A stretch of DNA of 37,993 nucleotides, from contig DGPZ01000140.1 of assembly GCA_002390675.1 (NCBI GenBank), positions 1,105 through 39,097 on the forward strand, written 5' to 3'. The notes under the pieces are model-generated. The model searched no databases. It was given only the letters and a program-made list of their open reading frames with translations, and was not told the DNA's origin. The position numbers were made by a program, and so were the translations under genes. Positions within the stretch are counted from its first letter, which is position 1. Each line of letters begins with the position of its first letter. Below, one piece after another: positions 26,451-34,526 of this stretch. Source of the DNA: Deltaproteobacteria bacterium UBA4427. Lineage in GTDB: Bacteria; Myxococcota_A; UBA9160; UBA4427.

Positions 26451-27677
26451 ATGCCGACGTTTGGAATCGTAGTGGGGGGCGGTCCCGCTCCTGGAATCAA
26501 TGGTGTGATCAGTGCAGCAACGATCGCGGCGCGACGCAGTGGTGCGCGCGTCGTCGGCTGTATCCAAGGCTTTGAATGGCTCATGCAGGGCGATATCGAG
26601 CACGTGATAGACCTCGACGAAAATTCCGTGAATCGTATTCACGAACTCGGAGGCTCGATCCTAAAGACCTCGCGCGCGAACCCGACCAAGGATCCCGCCA
26701 ACCTCGACCGCGTTGTCGATTCCCTGGCCCGTCTCGGCGTCGATCATCTGATTTCGATCGGTGGCGATGACACCTGCTTCTCCGCACGGGCCGTCGCGGA
26801 TGCCGCCGGTGATCAACTGAAGGTCGCCCACGTTCCTAAGACGATTGACAATGACCTCCCACTTCCTCCCGGTGTCCCGACCTTCGGTTTTGAAAGTGCA
26901 CGGGCAACGGCGGGCGGAGTCCTATGCACTCTGCTGGAAGATGCGCGCACGTCAGGCCGCTGGTTCATAGTCACCATGATGGGCCGCAATGCGGGCCACC
27001 TCGCACTCGGCGCAGCGCATTCCGCCGGCGCGACCCTCGCCGTCGTCGCAGAAGAGTACGGGGGTCGAAAGATTCGACTCGAAGAGCTCTCGCGCCGAAT
27101 CGAAGGCACGATCCTCCGCAGCACAGCAGAGGGACGCCCCCACGGCGTCATTGTGCTCGCAGAAGGACTCGGCGAATCGATCGACGAAAACGACCTTGCC
27201 GAAGTTCCGGACCTTCCCCGAGACGAACACGGCCACCTTAGGCTCGCGGAATTCCCACTCGGTCGACTTGTACGCGCGCGCGTCCAAGCCGCCCTCGAAG
27301 AACATCAGATCAAGGCCACGATCGTCTGCAAAGACGTCGGCTACGAATGCCGCTGCGTGGCGCCCTGCGCCTACGACCAGGAATACACTCGAGAACTTGG
27401 TGCTGGCGCCGTATCCACCCTATTAGGCGGAATCGGGCACGTCATGATCACTCGTCAAAGCGGCCGAATCATAACGATCCCCTTCGACGAACTCATCGAC
27501 CCCAAAACGGGCAAGACCGCCGTCCGAATGCTCGACACGGAAACGGAAGCCTACGCAACCGCCCTCCGCCTCCAGACCCGCCTAAACCCGGTCGACCTAG
27601 CAAACGAACAACTCCAGGCATCTCTCACCAAAGCATCGGCTCTAGAGCTCGATGCCCTAAAAATGCGCTTTGCCTAA
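26451..27677 (+). CDS. 6-phosphofructokinase, diphosphate (PPi)-dependent type
   Basis: Phosphorylates fructose 6-phosphate in glycolysis; 408 residues. The start at 26451 (MPTFG) is chosen because the GGAG site lies just inside an alternative ATG at 26439. Seen: GGGPAPGIN at 9-17 (phosphate loop), SIGGDDT at 102-108 and PKTIDND at 129-135. Asp in GGDD and Lys in PKTIDND are the marks of the diphosphate-using group, whereas ATP enzymes usually have GGDG and PGTIDND. The IVTMMGRNAGHLAL segment is also normal. The gene is single, in the same orientation as the upstream cupin, and its stop TAA is inside GCCTAAC. PPi use is common in bacteria with limited energy supply or reversible glycolysis. 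Confidence 0.9.
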   Translation: MPTFGIVVGGGPAPGINGVISAATIAARRSGARVVGCIQGFEWLMQGDIEHVIDLDENSVNRIHELGGSILKTSRANPTKDPANLDRVVDSLARLGVDHLISIGGDDTCFSARAVADAAGDQLKVAHVPKTIDNDLPLPPGVPTFGFESARATAGGVLCTLLEDARTSGRWFIVTMMGRNAGHLALGAAHSAGATLAVVAEEYGGRKIRLEELSRRIEGTILRSTAEGRPHGVIVLAEGLGESIDENDLAEVPDLPRDEHGHLRLAEFPLGRLVRARVQAALEEHQIKATIVCKDVGYECRCVAPCAYDQEYTRELGAGAVSTLLGGIGHVMITRQSGRIITIPFDELIDPKTGKTAVRMLDTETEAYATALRLQTRLNPVDLANEQLQASLTKASALELDALKMRFA

Positions 27678-27754
27678 CAGGCACCAGGGCACGCTCGATC
27701 TTTCCCCAGCCAGCCAATCGCCGTGCGCGAAGCACATGCGGTGGCGGGGCTAGA

Positions 27755-28228
27755 CTATCCCTGCAGAAGCGTGATCATGTTGTAAAGAACGGCCGGACGC
27801 TCTGATCCGACGACATGAATCGCCGTCTCCTGTTCGAGTCTCACGCCCTTCTTCCCCGCTTCGACCGCAACCAACCGACTGCGCGCATGAAGCTTCGAGC
27901 CGACCGGAACCGGGCTCAAGAAGCGAAGCTTGTCCGACCCGTAGTTGACCGCGTTCTTCACACCGGTCGTTTTGTACGTGGCCTTTTGCTTCGCGTTTAG
28001 CATAGGCAGAAGTGAGAGCGTGAAGAATCCGTGGACGATCGGTCCACCGAAGGGGCTTTCCTTCTCGCATCGCTCGACGTCGATGTGAATCCACTGGTGA
28101 TCCCCCGTGACCTCGGCAAACCGATTCACCATGTCCTGATTCACTTCGACGGGCTCACACCAGTCGCCATATTCTTCGCTGACGTGATTCTGCAGAGCTT
28201 CGATGTCGTCGAATCGAATTTCTTCCAT
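27755..28228 (-). CDS. MaoC-like hot-dog dehydratase
   Basis: 157-residue single hot-dog protein. The start at 28228 (MEEIRF) follows GGAGAATCCCC; an ATG at 28312 is not needed. Seen: VNRFAEVTGDHQWIHID (residues ~34-50) with the catalytic pair Asp43 and His48 five residues apart, as in (R)-specific enoyl-CoA hydratases, then GPIVHGFFTLSLLP and YGSDKLRFLSPVPVGSKL. This is the NodN/MaoC pattern. Predicted to hydrate trans-2-enoyl-CoA to (R)-3-hydroxyacyl-CoA, which would pair with the MFE-2-like SDR at the left edge, though the two genes are far apart. It is convergent with the phosphofructokinase. Confidence 0.9.
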   Translation of the reverse strand: MEEIRFDDIEALQNHVSEEYGDWCEPVEVNQDMVNRFAEVTGDHQWIHIDVERCEKESPFGGPIVHGFFTLSLLPMLNAKQKATYKTTGVKNAVNYGSDKLRFLSPVPVGSKLHARSRLVAVEAGKKGVRLEQETAIHVVGSERPAVLYNMITLLQG

Positions 28229-28315
28229 GGGGATTCTCCTGTCGGCTCCTTGGTGACCGGAGCACGTTAATGGCATGAGGGACGATGGCGAGATGGGACA
28301 TCGCCCGGTCACCCG

Positions 28316-28335
28316 CCCGCGCGGTGGCGCGCGGG
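28316..28335. terminator. 8-bp GC hairpin between maoC-like gene and molybdenum operon
   Basis: CCCGCGCG-GTGG-CGCGCGGG lies between the last gene of the molybdenum operon (ends 28399, minus strand) and the start region of the MaoC-like gene. It is followed by no T-tract on the minus strand. It may stop or slow the operon transcript before the next gene; alternatively it is part of the maoC-like leader. Confidence 0.45.
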
Positions 28336-28398
28336 GTTATTGCTATCACAGCCCCCAGCCGGATGCGATTGACGCTGCGTCCCAGCCTCTACCGCGCT

Positions 28399-29034
28399 TT
28401 ACGCCTGACTCCTGGAGCCGCCGTCCTGCCAATCGCCAAGCGCTTCGGGCGTATCCACGTCACGAAGAATTCCGTCGTCCGCTACCGCAACGCGAATTAC
28501 GCTGGACGCATTCGCTTCCAAAATTGTCCGAGCGCCAAGCTCGCCCTGCAGCGCAGCGAGCGCTTTGGCGTGCGAGCGCCCGAAGAGCACCGGATGGCCA
28601 TCGCTCCCATCAAAGGTCGGCACGACGATCGAATCCGCATTGCCTTCTCGAGCGAAGACGTCGCGAACCGATCGCACAGCCGAAGCTCGAAGCCCCGGCA
28701 AGTCTCCCACGCAGATCAGAAATGCGTCTGGGTGATGTGCCGCTTCGATCGATCTAACCCCGCGCGCGATAGAGCTCCCCATCCCCTGCACCCAATCCTC
28801 ATGTCGAATCACATCAATCCCGACACCCAACGTCGGCTCGACCTCATCAGCTTGGTGACCGAGCACTGCGAAGATCGGGGCCACTTCAGCATCTCGGAAT
28901 ACGTCAACAACCCGGCGCAGCAAAGGACGATCGCCAATCCGCAGAATAAGCTTATTTCGATCCGGCCCCATTCGCCTTGAGGCACCGGCAGCCAAAATCA
29001 GACCGACAAGTTTCGTTCCCTCGCTCACACCCAC
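28399..29034 (-). CDS. MocA/MobA-like molybdenum cofactor nucleotidyltransferase
   Basis: 211-residue nucleotidyltransferase that should add CMP (or GMP) to molybdopterin to make the dinucleotide cofactor used by xanthine-oxidase-family enzymes. Seen: LAAGASRRMG at 14-23 (nucleotide and pyrophosphate loop), NKLIL (Lys in the GxxNKL motif), LGHQADEVE, CVGDLPGL (metal-binding Asp) and DGHPVLFG (conserved His-Pro before the cofactor site). It is the last gene of a six-gene minus-strand operon, 14 bases after the XdhC-type gene; this position fits a dedicated maturation factor. Confidence 0.88.
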   Translation of the reverse strand: MGVSEGTKLVGLILAAGASRRMGPDRNKLILRIGDRPLLRRVVDVFRDAEVAPIFAVLGHQADEVEPTLGVGIDVIRHEDWVQGMGSSIARGVRSIEAAHHPDAFLICVGDLPGLRASAVRSVRDVFAREGNADSIVVPTFDGSDGHPVLFGRSHAKALAALQGELGARTILEANASSVIRVAVADDGILRDVDTPEALGDWQDGGSRSQA

Positions 29035-29048
29035 GCCTTCCGGATCTA

Positions 29049-29732
29049 TTAGTCGGCTCGTAGGGTCGCGGTCAACTCCGCCGCGATCGACAAAGCGATT
29101 TCCGCAGGACTTCGCGCACCGAGGTCGAGCCCCACGGGCCCGTGAATGCGAGCCAACTCCTCGTCGGTCATCCCAGCTTCAGCGAGGCGATCCCGACGCT
29201 TTTGCTGGGTGCGCCGACTTCCAAGCGCCCCGACGTAAAAACAAGGAGACCTGAGCGCGACGTCAAGCGCCGGTTCATCAATCTTCGCATCATGGCTGAG
29301 CGTAACAACAGCCGAGCGTGCATCCAATTCAAAATTACGAAGCGCATCGTCCGGCCAATCATGCACGCGGGTCACGCTAGGAAAGCGCGCTTCAGTCAAG
29401 AAACCACGACGAGGATCAATGATTGTCACTGCGTAGTCCAGATCTAAAGCCAAGCGCGTTAGGCGCTGGGCAATATGGACTGCCCCCACGATCGCGAGAC
29501 GAAGCGGTGGGTTAAATGGGTGAACGAAGACCTGGCCAGAAGCCGTCTCTAAGAGTGACGCGCGGTCGCTTCGCAAAGCGTTCCTAACTGCCGTCGCCAA
29601 CTCCTCGTTGTCCTCGACTTCCGACGTGTCGGTCAGGATGCGCTCTTCCCCACTCTCAATCCAGATCAACCGGACGAGTGCCTGGCGAGCTTTGCGACCT
29701 TCCACTAACGCGTCGAGTGTCGCTCGCTTCAT
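29049..29732 (-). CDS. XdhC/CoxF-type Rossmann protein, C-terminal half of XdhC
   Basis: 227-residue protein with an XdhC Rossmann domain. It begins at ATG 29732 (MKRATLDAL), overlapping the stop of the upstream gene in an ATGA. Residues ~75-215 have LAIVGAVHIAQRL (dinucleotide loop with the GAxHIA variant of the XdhC family), TIIDPRRGF, LSHDAKIDEPAL, FYVGALGSRRTQQKR and GLDLGARSPAEIALSI. In other bacteria XdhC binds and sulfurates the cofactor before insertion into the hydroxylase. Here the two XdhC halves are on separate genes, as CoxI and CoxF in carbon monoxide dehydrogenase clusters. Confidence 0.88.
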   Translation of the reverse strand: MKRATLDALVEGRKARQALVRLIWIESGEERILTDTSEVEDNEELATAVRNALRSDRASLLETASGQVFVHPFNPPLRLAIVGAVHIAQRLTRLALDLDYAVTIIDPRRGFLTEARFPSVTRVHDWPDDALRNFELDARSAVVTLSHDAKIDEPALDVALRSPCFYVGALGSRRTQQKRRDRLAEAGMTDEELARIHGPVGLDLGARSPAEIALSIAAELTATLRAD

Positions 29733-30316
29733 AACAGCTGTTCCACGTAGATCTTTACGCGACCGCCGCAGGCAAGACCGACGGACCATGCTTCTTCGTC
29801 TGCGACGCCAAATTCGAGAATTGCCGGTTCGCCCTGTGCCAGGACTTCGCAGGCCTTCTCAATGACGGCACCTTCGACACACCCACCGGACACGGATCCT
29901 TCAAAATGCCCATCTGCATCGACGATTAACTGGCTACCCGCAGGGCACGGAGAGGAACCCCAGGTTTCGATGACGGTCGCGACAGCGACCGATCGACCCG
30001 CCTCGAGCCAGACCTGTGCTTCGCGCAGGACGTTCGAAGACGTACTCAGGAGCGCTTCGGAAACAGCCTCTCCTGAGCCCCCTGCGACGGCGCCGACGAA
30101 CTGAACCTCGACGCTATCAGGCAGAGGCACATAAAGCGCATCGTTATGTATCACGCCGTCGACGGAAACCGCCGCGTGTTCAAGAATGTCCTCGAGTTCC
30201 GCATAGCGTTCGACGAGTAGACGAACAAGTTGATCGACTCTCTTCGCGTCGACCTGGATAGAGGTATCTCCGTTCGTATAGCGGCTCTGCGCATTTGAGA
30301 AGAGCACGGTCACCAT
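29729..30316 (-). CDS. MoaD-XdhC fusion: sulfur-carrier domain fused to N-terminal XdhC (CoxI) domain
   Basis: 195-residue fusion. Residues 1-80 are a complete MoaD/ThiS beta-grasp: VTVLFSNAQ at 2-10, a middle helix with VDQLVRLLVERY, AVSVDGVIHNDALYVPL and the end VGAVAGG, with Gly-Gly at 79-80, the exact length of free MoaD. A short linker (81-95) follows, then the XdhC N-terminal domain: VLREAQVWLEAG, ETWGSSPCPAGSQL and GSVSGGCVEGAV. No ATG, GTG or TTG exists in frame in the linker, so the fusion is not a missed start. The ATG at 30316 has GGAGG nine bases upstream. MoaD normally needs a free C-terminal Gly-Gly to carry sulfur; here it is internal. The stop overlaps the next gene (ATGA). 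Confidence 0.85.
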   Translation of the reverse strand: MVTVLFSNAQSRYTNGDTSIQVDAKRVDQLVRLLVERYAELEDILEHAAVSVDGVIHNDALYVPLPDSVEVQFVGAVAGGSGEAVSEALLSTSSNVLREAQVWLEAGRSVAVATVIETWGSSPCPAGSQLIVDADGHFEGSVSGGCVEGAVIEKACEVLAQGEPAILEFGVADEEAWSVGLACGGRVKIYVEQLL

Positions 30317-30416
30317 TTAAATCGACCTCCCCCTACCGCACAGGCCCTAACGGGTCCGCACAAGCGCAGGCAAAACCCGCCTAACGAATGCCTCCCAGCA
30401 AACCGCACATTGCGAA

Positions 30417-32705
30417 TTAGCTCGAAGCCCCATCACTGTCGAGCGCATCCAGTACTCGCGGCGGCGACATGGGCAGTCTATGAAAACGAATACCGGTCGC
30501 GTGACGCATCGCGTTCGCCACCGCGCCCAGTGGCGGAACGATCGGCGTTTCGCCGACGCCGCGCACGCCATAGGGATGAAGCGGATTTGCGACTTCCACT
30601 ATGACCGTGTCGATCATGGGCAGATCTGAGGCGACGGGGATTCGGTAATCGAGGAAACCTGCGTTCTCAACTTTCCCTTCAGCATCCCAGAGGTATTCCT
30701 CATTCAGTGCCCAGCCGATTCCTTGCGCCGCACCGCCCTGATATTGCCCTTCGACATAGGTCGGGTGAATAGCCTTCCCTGCATCCTGAACAACCGTATA
30801 CCGAATCACTTTCGAGACCCCCGTCTCCGGGTCGACTTCGAGGTCGCAGACATGTACGCCGAAGCCGGGTCCTGCAGCCGGAGGGTTCACGGAGGCACTC
30901 GAAACGATCGGCCCACCTGTCAACCGCATCTTCCGTGCGATGTCCTCGAGAGACATGGAGCCCTTCTCGGCGGAACCGTTGATCGCGACGGCATTGCCGT
31001 CCTGCCATTCAACGGCATCAAGCTCGATATCCCAGATCGTTGCCGCCCGAGCACGCAAATGATCGACGACTTGTCGGGTCGCTTCGATCACGGCCATCCC
31101 CGTGGCGTAGGTCACGCGGCTCCCACCGGTCGGGTCGCAGTACCCAACGGAATCCGTATCTCCTACCAAAGGCCTAACACGCGCCACGTCGACCCCGAGT
31201 TCCTCAGCACACATCAGGGCCATACTCGCTCGCGAGCCACCGATATCCGGATTCCCCGTGCGCACCACAGCCGAACCATCATCATTCACGCTCACTGTGG
31301 CGCTAGACTGCATTCCAGCATTAAACCAGAAGCCCGCGGCGACGCCGCGTCCCTGATTCGGCCCAAGCTCCGCCTTGTAGTGAGGATGGCTGCGCGTAGC
31401 CTCGAGCACTTCCTTAAAACCGATCGTCCCAAAGCGTGGTCCATATTTCGCGCGGTCCCCTTCGGCGACAGCATTTTGTATTCGCAGATCAATGGGATTC
31501 CGATCGAGCTTCATAGCGAGCTCGTCGATCAGGCTCTCAGCAGCGAATGCTCCGATCGGTGCTCCGGGTGCCCGATAGGCCGCCACCCTAGGCTTATTCA
31601 ATACTATGTCGCGACCGAAAATTCGGAAGTTCTCGCAGTTGTACGGCGAGAAGACCGTCATGCAGGCCGCGCCAACCGGGGAGCCACGAAAGGCGCCCGC
31701 TTCAAAGTCGAACTTCGTCTCAACCGCGACGAAAGTGCCGTCGGATTTCGCACCAATGCGAGCCCACATCCGTGAGCCCGAGGTTGGCCCACTGCCACGA
31801 AACACCTCTTCGCGGGACATCGTGATCTTCACAGGTCGGGCCGCCTTGCGCGACAACACAACCGCCACCGGTTCGATGTAAACAGGAATTTTGCCACCAA
31901 AGCCGCCGCCAATTTCCGTCGGCGTCACCTTAACAAGGCTCGGTTCAATTCCCGCGATCGAGGCGACTTCGCCCTTCACGCCGAACGCGCCCTGAGTCGG
32001 GCACCAGACCTCGCAAGTCCCGTCTTCGCGAACGTTTGCGAGGCAGGCGTGGGGTTCAATGTAGCCCTGATGAACCATGGGCGTCTCAAAATGACCTTCA
32101 ACGATCACATCCGCTTCCTCGAACCCGGCGGCAATATCGCCGCCTTCGAAGCAAACTTGGTTGGCGATATTCGAATCACCCTCGGGCGTCGGATGGTCGC
32201 CCTTGGTCTCTTGGCCTTCATGAAGAATCGGCGCATCCTTCGCCAGTGCCTGTTCGAGGGACAGCACGGGAGTAAGCACCTCCCATTCGACCTTAATCAG
32301 CTTGCCCGCTTCTCGCGCAGCAAGTTCCGTCGTCGCCGCAACCGCCGCGAAGGCGTGGCCGTGAAAAAGCACCTTCTCGCGCGCCATCACGGTTCGGGCA
32401 TTCGCGCCTAGATCAACACCGGTGGAACCTGCCGGGATCCAACCAATCGGGACATCCGGAAAATCATCGCGAGTCACAACCGCGCGGACGCCGGGCACCT
32501 TCTCCGCCTGACTAATATCAATCGATAGAATCCGCGCGTGTGCGTACGGGCTCCGAACCATCACGCCATGCAGCATGCCCGGAAGCGCGTAGTCCGCTCC
32601 GAAGCGCGCACGGCCCGTGACCTTATCGAGGCCATCATGCCGAATCGGTCGCGTCCCAATTCTCTTAAACTTTCGTTCCTGACCTTCATTTGTGTCGGCG
32701 CTCAT
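30417..32705 (-). CDS. Xanthine dehydrogenase-family molybdenum subunit (large subunit)
   Basis: 762-residue catalytic subunit of a molybdenum hydroxylase, binding molybdopterin cytosine dinucleotide and oxidising a C-H bond with water as oxygen source. The start at 32705 overlaps the 2Fe-2S gene stop (ATGA). Seen: GTRPIRHDGLDKVTGRARFG at the N terminus, EIGGGFGGK (Mo cofactor loop), VAAYRAPGAP (the loop where aerobic CO dehydrogenases have the AYxCSFR motif) and GVGE with catalytic Glu719. The absence of AYxCSFR argues against CO dehydrogenase. The substrate may be a purine, N-heterocycle, aldehyde or aromatic CoA ester. It is the third gene of the operon, between the 2Fe-2S gene and the MoaD-XdhC fusion. 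Confidence 0.92.
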   Translation of the reverse strand: MSADTNEGQERKFKRIGTRPIRHDGLDKVTGRARFGADYALPGMLHGVMVRSPYAHARILSIDISQAEKVPGVRAVVTRDDFPDVPIGWIPAGSTGVDLGANARTVMAREKVLFHGHAFAAVAATTELAAREAGKLIKVEWEVLTPVLSLEQALAKDAPILHEGQETKGDHPTPEGDSNIANQVCFEGGDIAAGFEEADVIVEGHFETPMVHQGYIEPHACLANVREDGTCEVWCPTQGAFGVKGEVASIAGIEPSLVKVTPTEIGGGFGGKIPVYIEPVAVVLSRKAARPVKITMSREEVFRGSGPTSGSRMWARIGAKSDGTFVAVETKFDFEAGAFRGSPVGAACMTVFSPYNCENFRIFGRDIVLNKPRVAAYRAPGAPIGAFAAESLIDELAMKLDRNPIDLRIQNAVAEGDRAKYGPRFGTIGFKEVLEATRSHPHYKAELGPNQGRGVAAGFWFNAGMQSSATVSVNDDGSAVVRTGNPDIGGSRASMALMCAEELGVDVARVRPLVGDTDSVGYCDPTGGSRVTYATGMAVIEATRQVVDHLRARAATIWDIELDAVEWQDGNAVAINGSAEKGSMSLEDIARKMRLTGGPIVSSASVNPPAAGPGFGVHVCDLEVDPETGVSKVIRYTVVQDAGKAIHPTYVEGQYQGGAAQGIGWALNEEYLWDAEGKVENAGFLDYRIPVASDLPMIDTVIVEVANPLHPYGVRGVGETPIVPPLGAVANAMRHATGIRFHRLPMSPPRVLDALDSDGASS

Positions 32706-33184
32706 GCTCGCTCCTCTCGTCGGACCGCAGCCGCATCGAGCACTGCGCGAATGATCTTGTCGTAACCGGTGCAACGGCAGAGATTCCCCGCCAGGTAGTA
32801 GCGAGCTTCTTCTTCAGTCGGATCCGGATTCTTCTCGAGCAGCTTCTCCGCCGCGATAATGAAGCCAGGAGTACAGATCCCACACTGCAAAGCGCCGTGC
32901 TCCAGGAATTGCTGCTGCACCGCGGTCAGCTTCTGGCCGTCCGCCACGCCTTCGATCGTTTCGACCACGCGTCCCTCAGCTTCCGCCGCGAGAACGAGGC
33001 AAGAGGGTACGAGTCGTCCGTCGAGCACGATCGAGCACGCTCCACAATCGCCGGTCGTGCAGCCTTCCTTGGTGCCCGTCATGGCCAATGGCCCCCGTAA
33101 CACATCGAGCAGACTGTCCTGCCCGCTGCAGAGAAATTCGGTTTCTTCTCCGTTGATCGTTGTCTCGACTCTGAGCTTCGCCAT
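32702..33184 (-). CDS. 2Fe-2S subunit of molybdenum hydroxylase
   Basis: 160-residue electron-transfer subunit with two [2Fe-2S] clusters. N-terminal plant-ferredoxin-type ligands are Cys42, 47, 50 and 62 (EGCTTGDCGAC then SC). C-terminal helical-domain ligands are Cys101, 104, 136 and 138 (CGICTPGF and NLCRCTGY). Both sets are complete. The ATG is at 33184 (MAKLRVE), and the stop overlaps the start of the large subunit gene. It passes electrons from the Mo site to the FAD subunit. The gene order FAD, Fe-S, Mo is that of coxMSL-type operons. It is separated from the FAD gene by 96 bases. Confidence 0.93.
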   Translation of the reverse strand: MAKLRVETTINGEETEFLCSGQDSLLDVLRGPLAMTGTKEGCTTGDCGACSIVLDGRLVPSCLVLAAEAEGRVVETIEGVADGQKLTAVQQQFLEHGALQCGICTPGFIIAAEKLLEKNPDPTEEEARYYLAGNLCRCTGYDKIIRAVLDAAAVRREERA

Positions 33185-33280
33185 GTCGTTTCATCTCTCT
33201 TCGTAGGTCGCGATCCGCGCTGGCCGCGGGATTTCAGTTCCGCGCCGGCTTTCTCAGCCGACGCATAATATTAGAAAGTT

Positions 33281-34153
33281 CTATCTAGCCTGCGCGCGTT
33301 CGAAGGCAATCTTGGCGGCGCGTGTCGTCAAAACCCCCGCGATCTTCTTTCGATAGGCAATCGTTCCTCGCCGGTCATCGATCGGAGTCGCCGCGGCGCG
33401 CGAAGCCGCGGCAGCGGCATCAAGTGCTGCATCCTCGAGTCGTGAACCAATCAAAGCACTCGCGGCCGCCTCCACGAAAAGTGCCGTCGGCGCAACCGCA
33501 CCTAATACCACTCGAGCAGACGCGATCGCGCCCCCATCGTCTAATTCGACTTGAACCCCCGCGCCAACAACCGCGATATCCATCTCGGTTCGCGGAATGA
33601 GCCGCAAGTAGGCATCCGCGGACCGAGGCGGGGGCGCCGGTATTTCAAACTCCACCACGAGTTCTCCTCGACGGAGAACAGTCTTGCCAGGCCCCTTGAT
33701 GAAGGCGTCGACTGAAACGCGGCGCTCGCCCGAAGGGCCTGCGATCACGGCAACGGCACCGCATGCCATCAGTGCGGGTACGGAGTCCGCGGCGGGCGAA
33801 GCGTTACACAGATTGCCTGACCACGTCGCGCGCCCCTGGACCTGGGTCGATCCGATCAGGTCCGTCGCTTCCGCGACCCCGGGCCAAAGACTGCGAATCG
33901 ACTCGTTCTCAAAAATCTCCGCAGCCGGAACCGATGCGCCGATCGTGAGTCCTTCGGAACCAAGGCGCACAGCCATCAATCTAGGAATACGTTTCACGTC
34001 CACGAAAACCTGCGGCGCGCCCGCCCCAAGCCGCATCTGAACCAAAAGGTCCGTCCCTCCGGAGAGCACCTTCGCTCCCCCTTCTGCCGCGAGCAGTGCC
34101 ACCGCGCCTTCGACGTCTGTGGGGGATTCGAATCGAGAGGTTTCAAGGGTCAC
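33281..34153 (-). CDS. FAD-binding subunit of molybdenum hydroxylase
   Basis: 290 residues from a GTG at 34153 behind AAGGAGCTCGACGC; an ATG at 34186 would add eleven residues and has a weaker site. Seen: VLSGGTDLLVQMR (first FAD loop), LTIGASVPAAEI (second FAD-binding strand), RATWSGNLCNASPAADS (the typical NxCxASP.AD segment of the vanillyl-alcohol-oxidase-type FAD fold in this family) and RTEMDIAVVG. This subunit accepts electrons from the Fe-S subunit and passes them to NAD or a quinone. It is the first gene of the six-gene operon; the promoter should be in 34154-34526. Confidence 0.92.
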   Translation of the reverse strand: MTLETSRFESPTDVEGAVALLAAEGGAKVLSGGTDLLVQMRLGAGAPQVFVDVKRIPRLMAVRLGSEGLTIGASVPAAEIFENESIRSLWPGVAEATDLIGSTQVQGRATWSGNLCNASPAADSVPALMACGAVAVIAGPSGERRVSVDAFIKGPGKTVLRRGELVVEFEIPAPPPRSADAYLRLIPRTEMDIAVVGAGVQVELDDGGAIASARVVLGAVAPTALFVEAAASALIGSRLEDAALDAAAAASRAAATPIDDRRGTIAYRKKIAGVLTTRAAKIAFERAQAR

Positions 34154-34526
34154 GCGTCGAGCTCCTTCGTGGGCAAAATCAAACATACCGCGATCAGACT
34201 CACGGTGGGTCTAACATTATGACGCGTCGGAGGGCTCAGCCACACCCAGCGAACCGGGCGTAGCCATGCCGGCGGACGCTCAAAACGCACTCCGGCACAC
34301 TCGATTCTCCTCCAAACCCCGCCACCCGTGCCCTGCGATCTTCGTGCACGCTCGAAACTGCCTCGGATTTCCTATCCGCCACACGAACACGAGCTCTGTC
34401 TAAGTCTCAGCCTCGGCTGTGGAATGGCTCTAATCACACACTGTTAGTCAATTTTTTTCACAGCAAGAGTCGTTCGTGGCCAGACGGCCAACAATTTCGT
34501 TGTATTTCTATCTCATCAGAGAAGAC
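34154..34526. other. Intergenic region upstream of the molybdenum operon
   Basis: The region holds the promoter of the minus-strand molybdenum operon on the left and the end of the alpha/beta hydrolase gene on the right (both minus). A short hairpin TGGCC-AGAC-GGCCA (34477-34490) and a second ACAA-TTTCG-TTGT (34491-34503) lie just past the hydrolase stop and may end its transcript. On the minus strand a TTGACT stands next to an A-rich run near 34445-34460 and could be a -35 box; no good -10 box is evident. No gene is supported. Confidence 0.4.

Noticed and set aside
28285..28980. Long plus-strand open frame opposite the MocA-like gene
   Set aside because: Antisense shadow: its protein is rich in Arg, His and Ser, has no motif, and the minus-strand gene has complete family signatures.
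30417..34153. Carbon monoxide dehydrogenase (coxMSL) interpretation of the molybdenum operon
   Set aside because: Gene order agrees, but the large subunit lacks the AYxCSFR active-site loop of form I enzymes and has AYRAPGAP, so CO oxidation is not supported.
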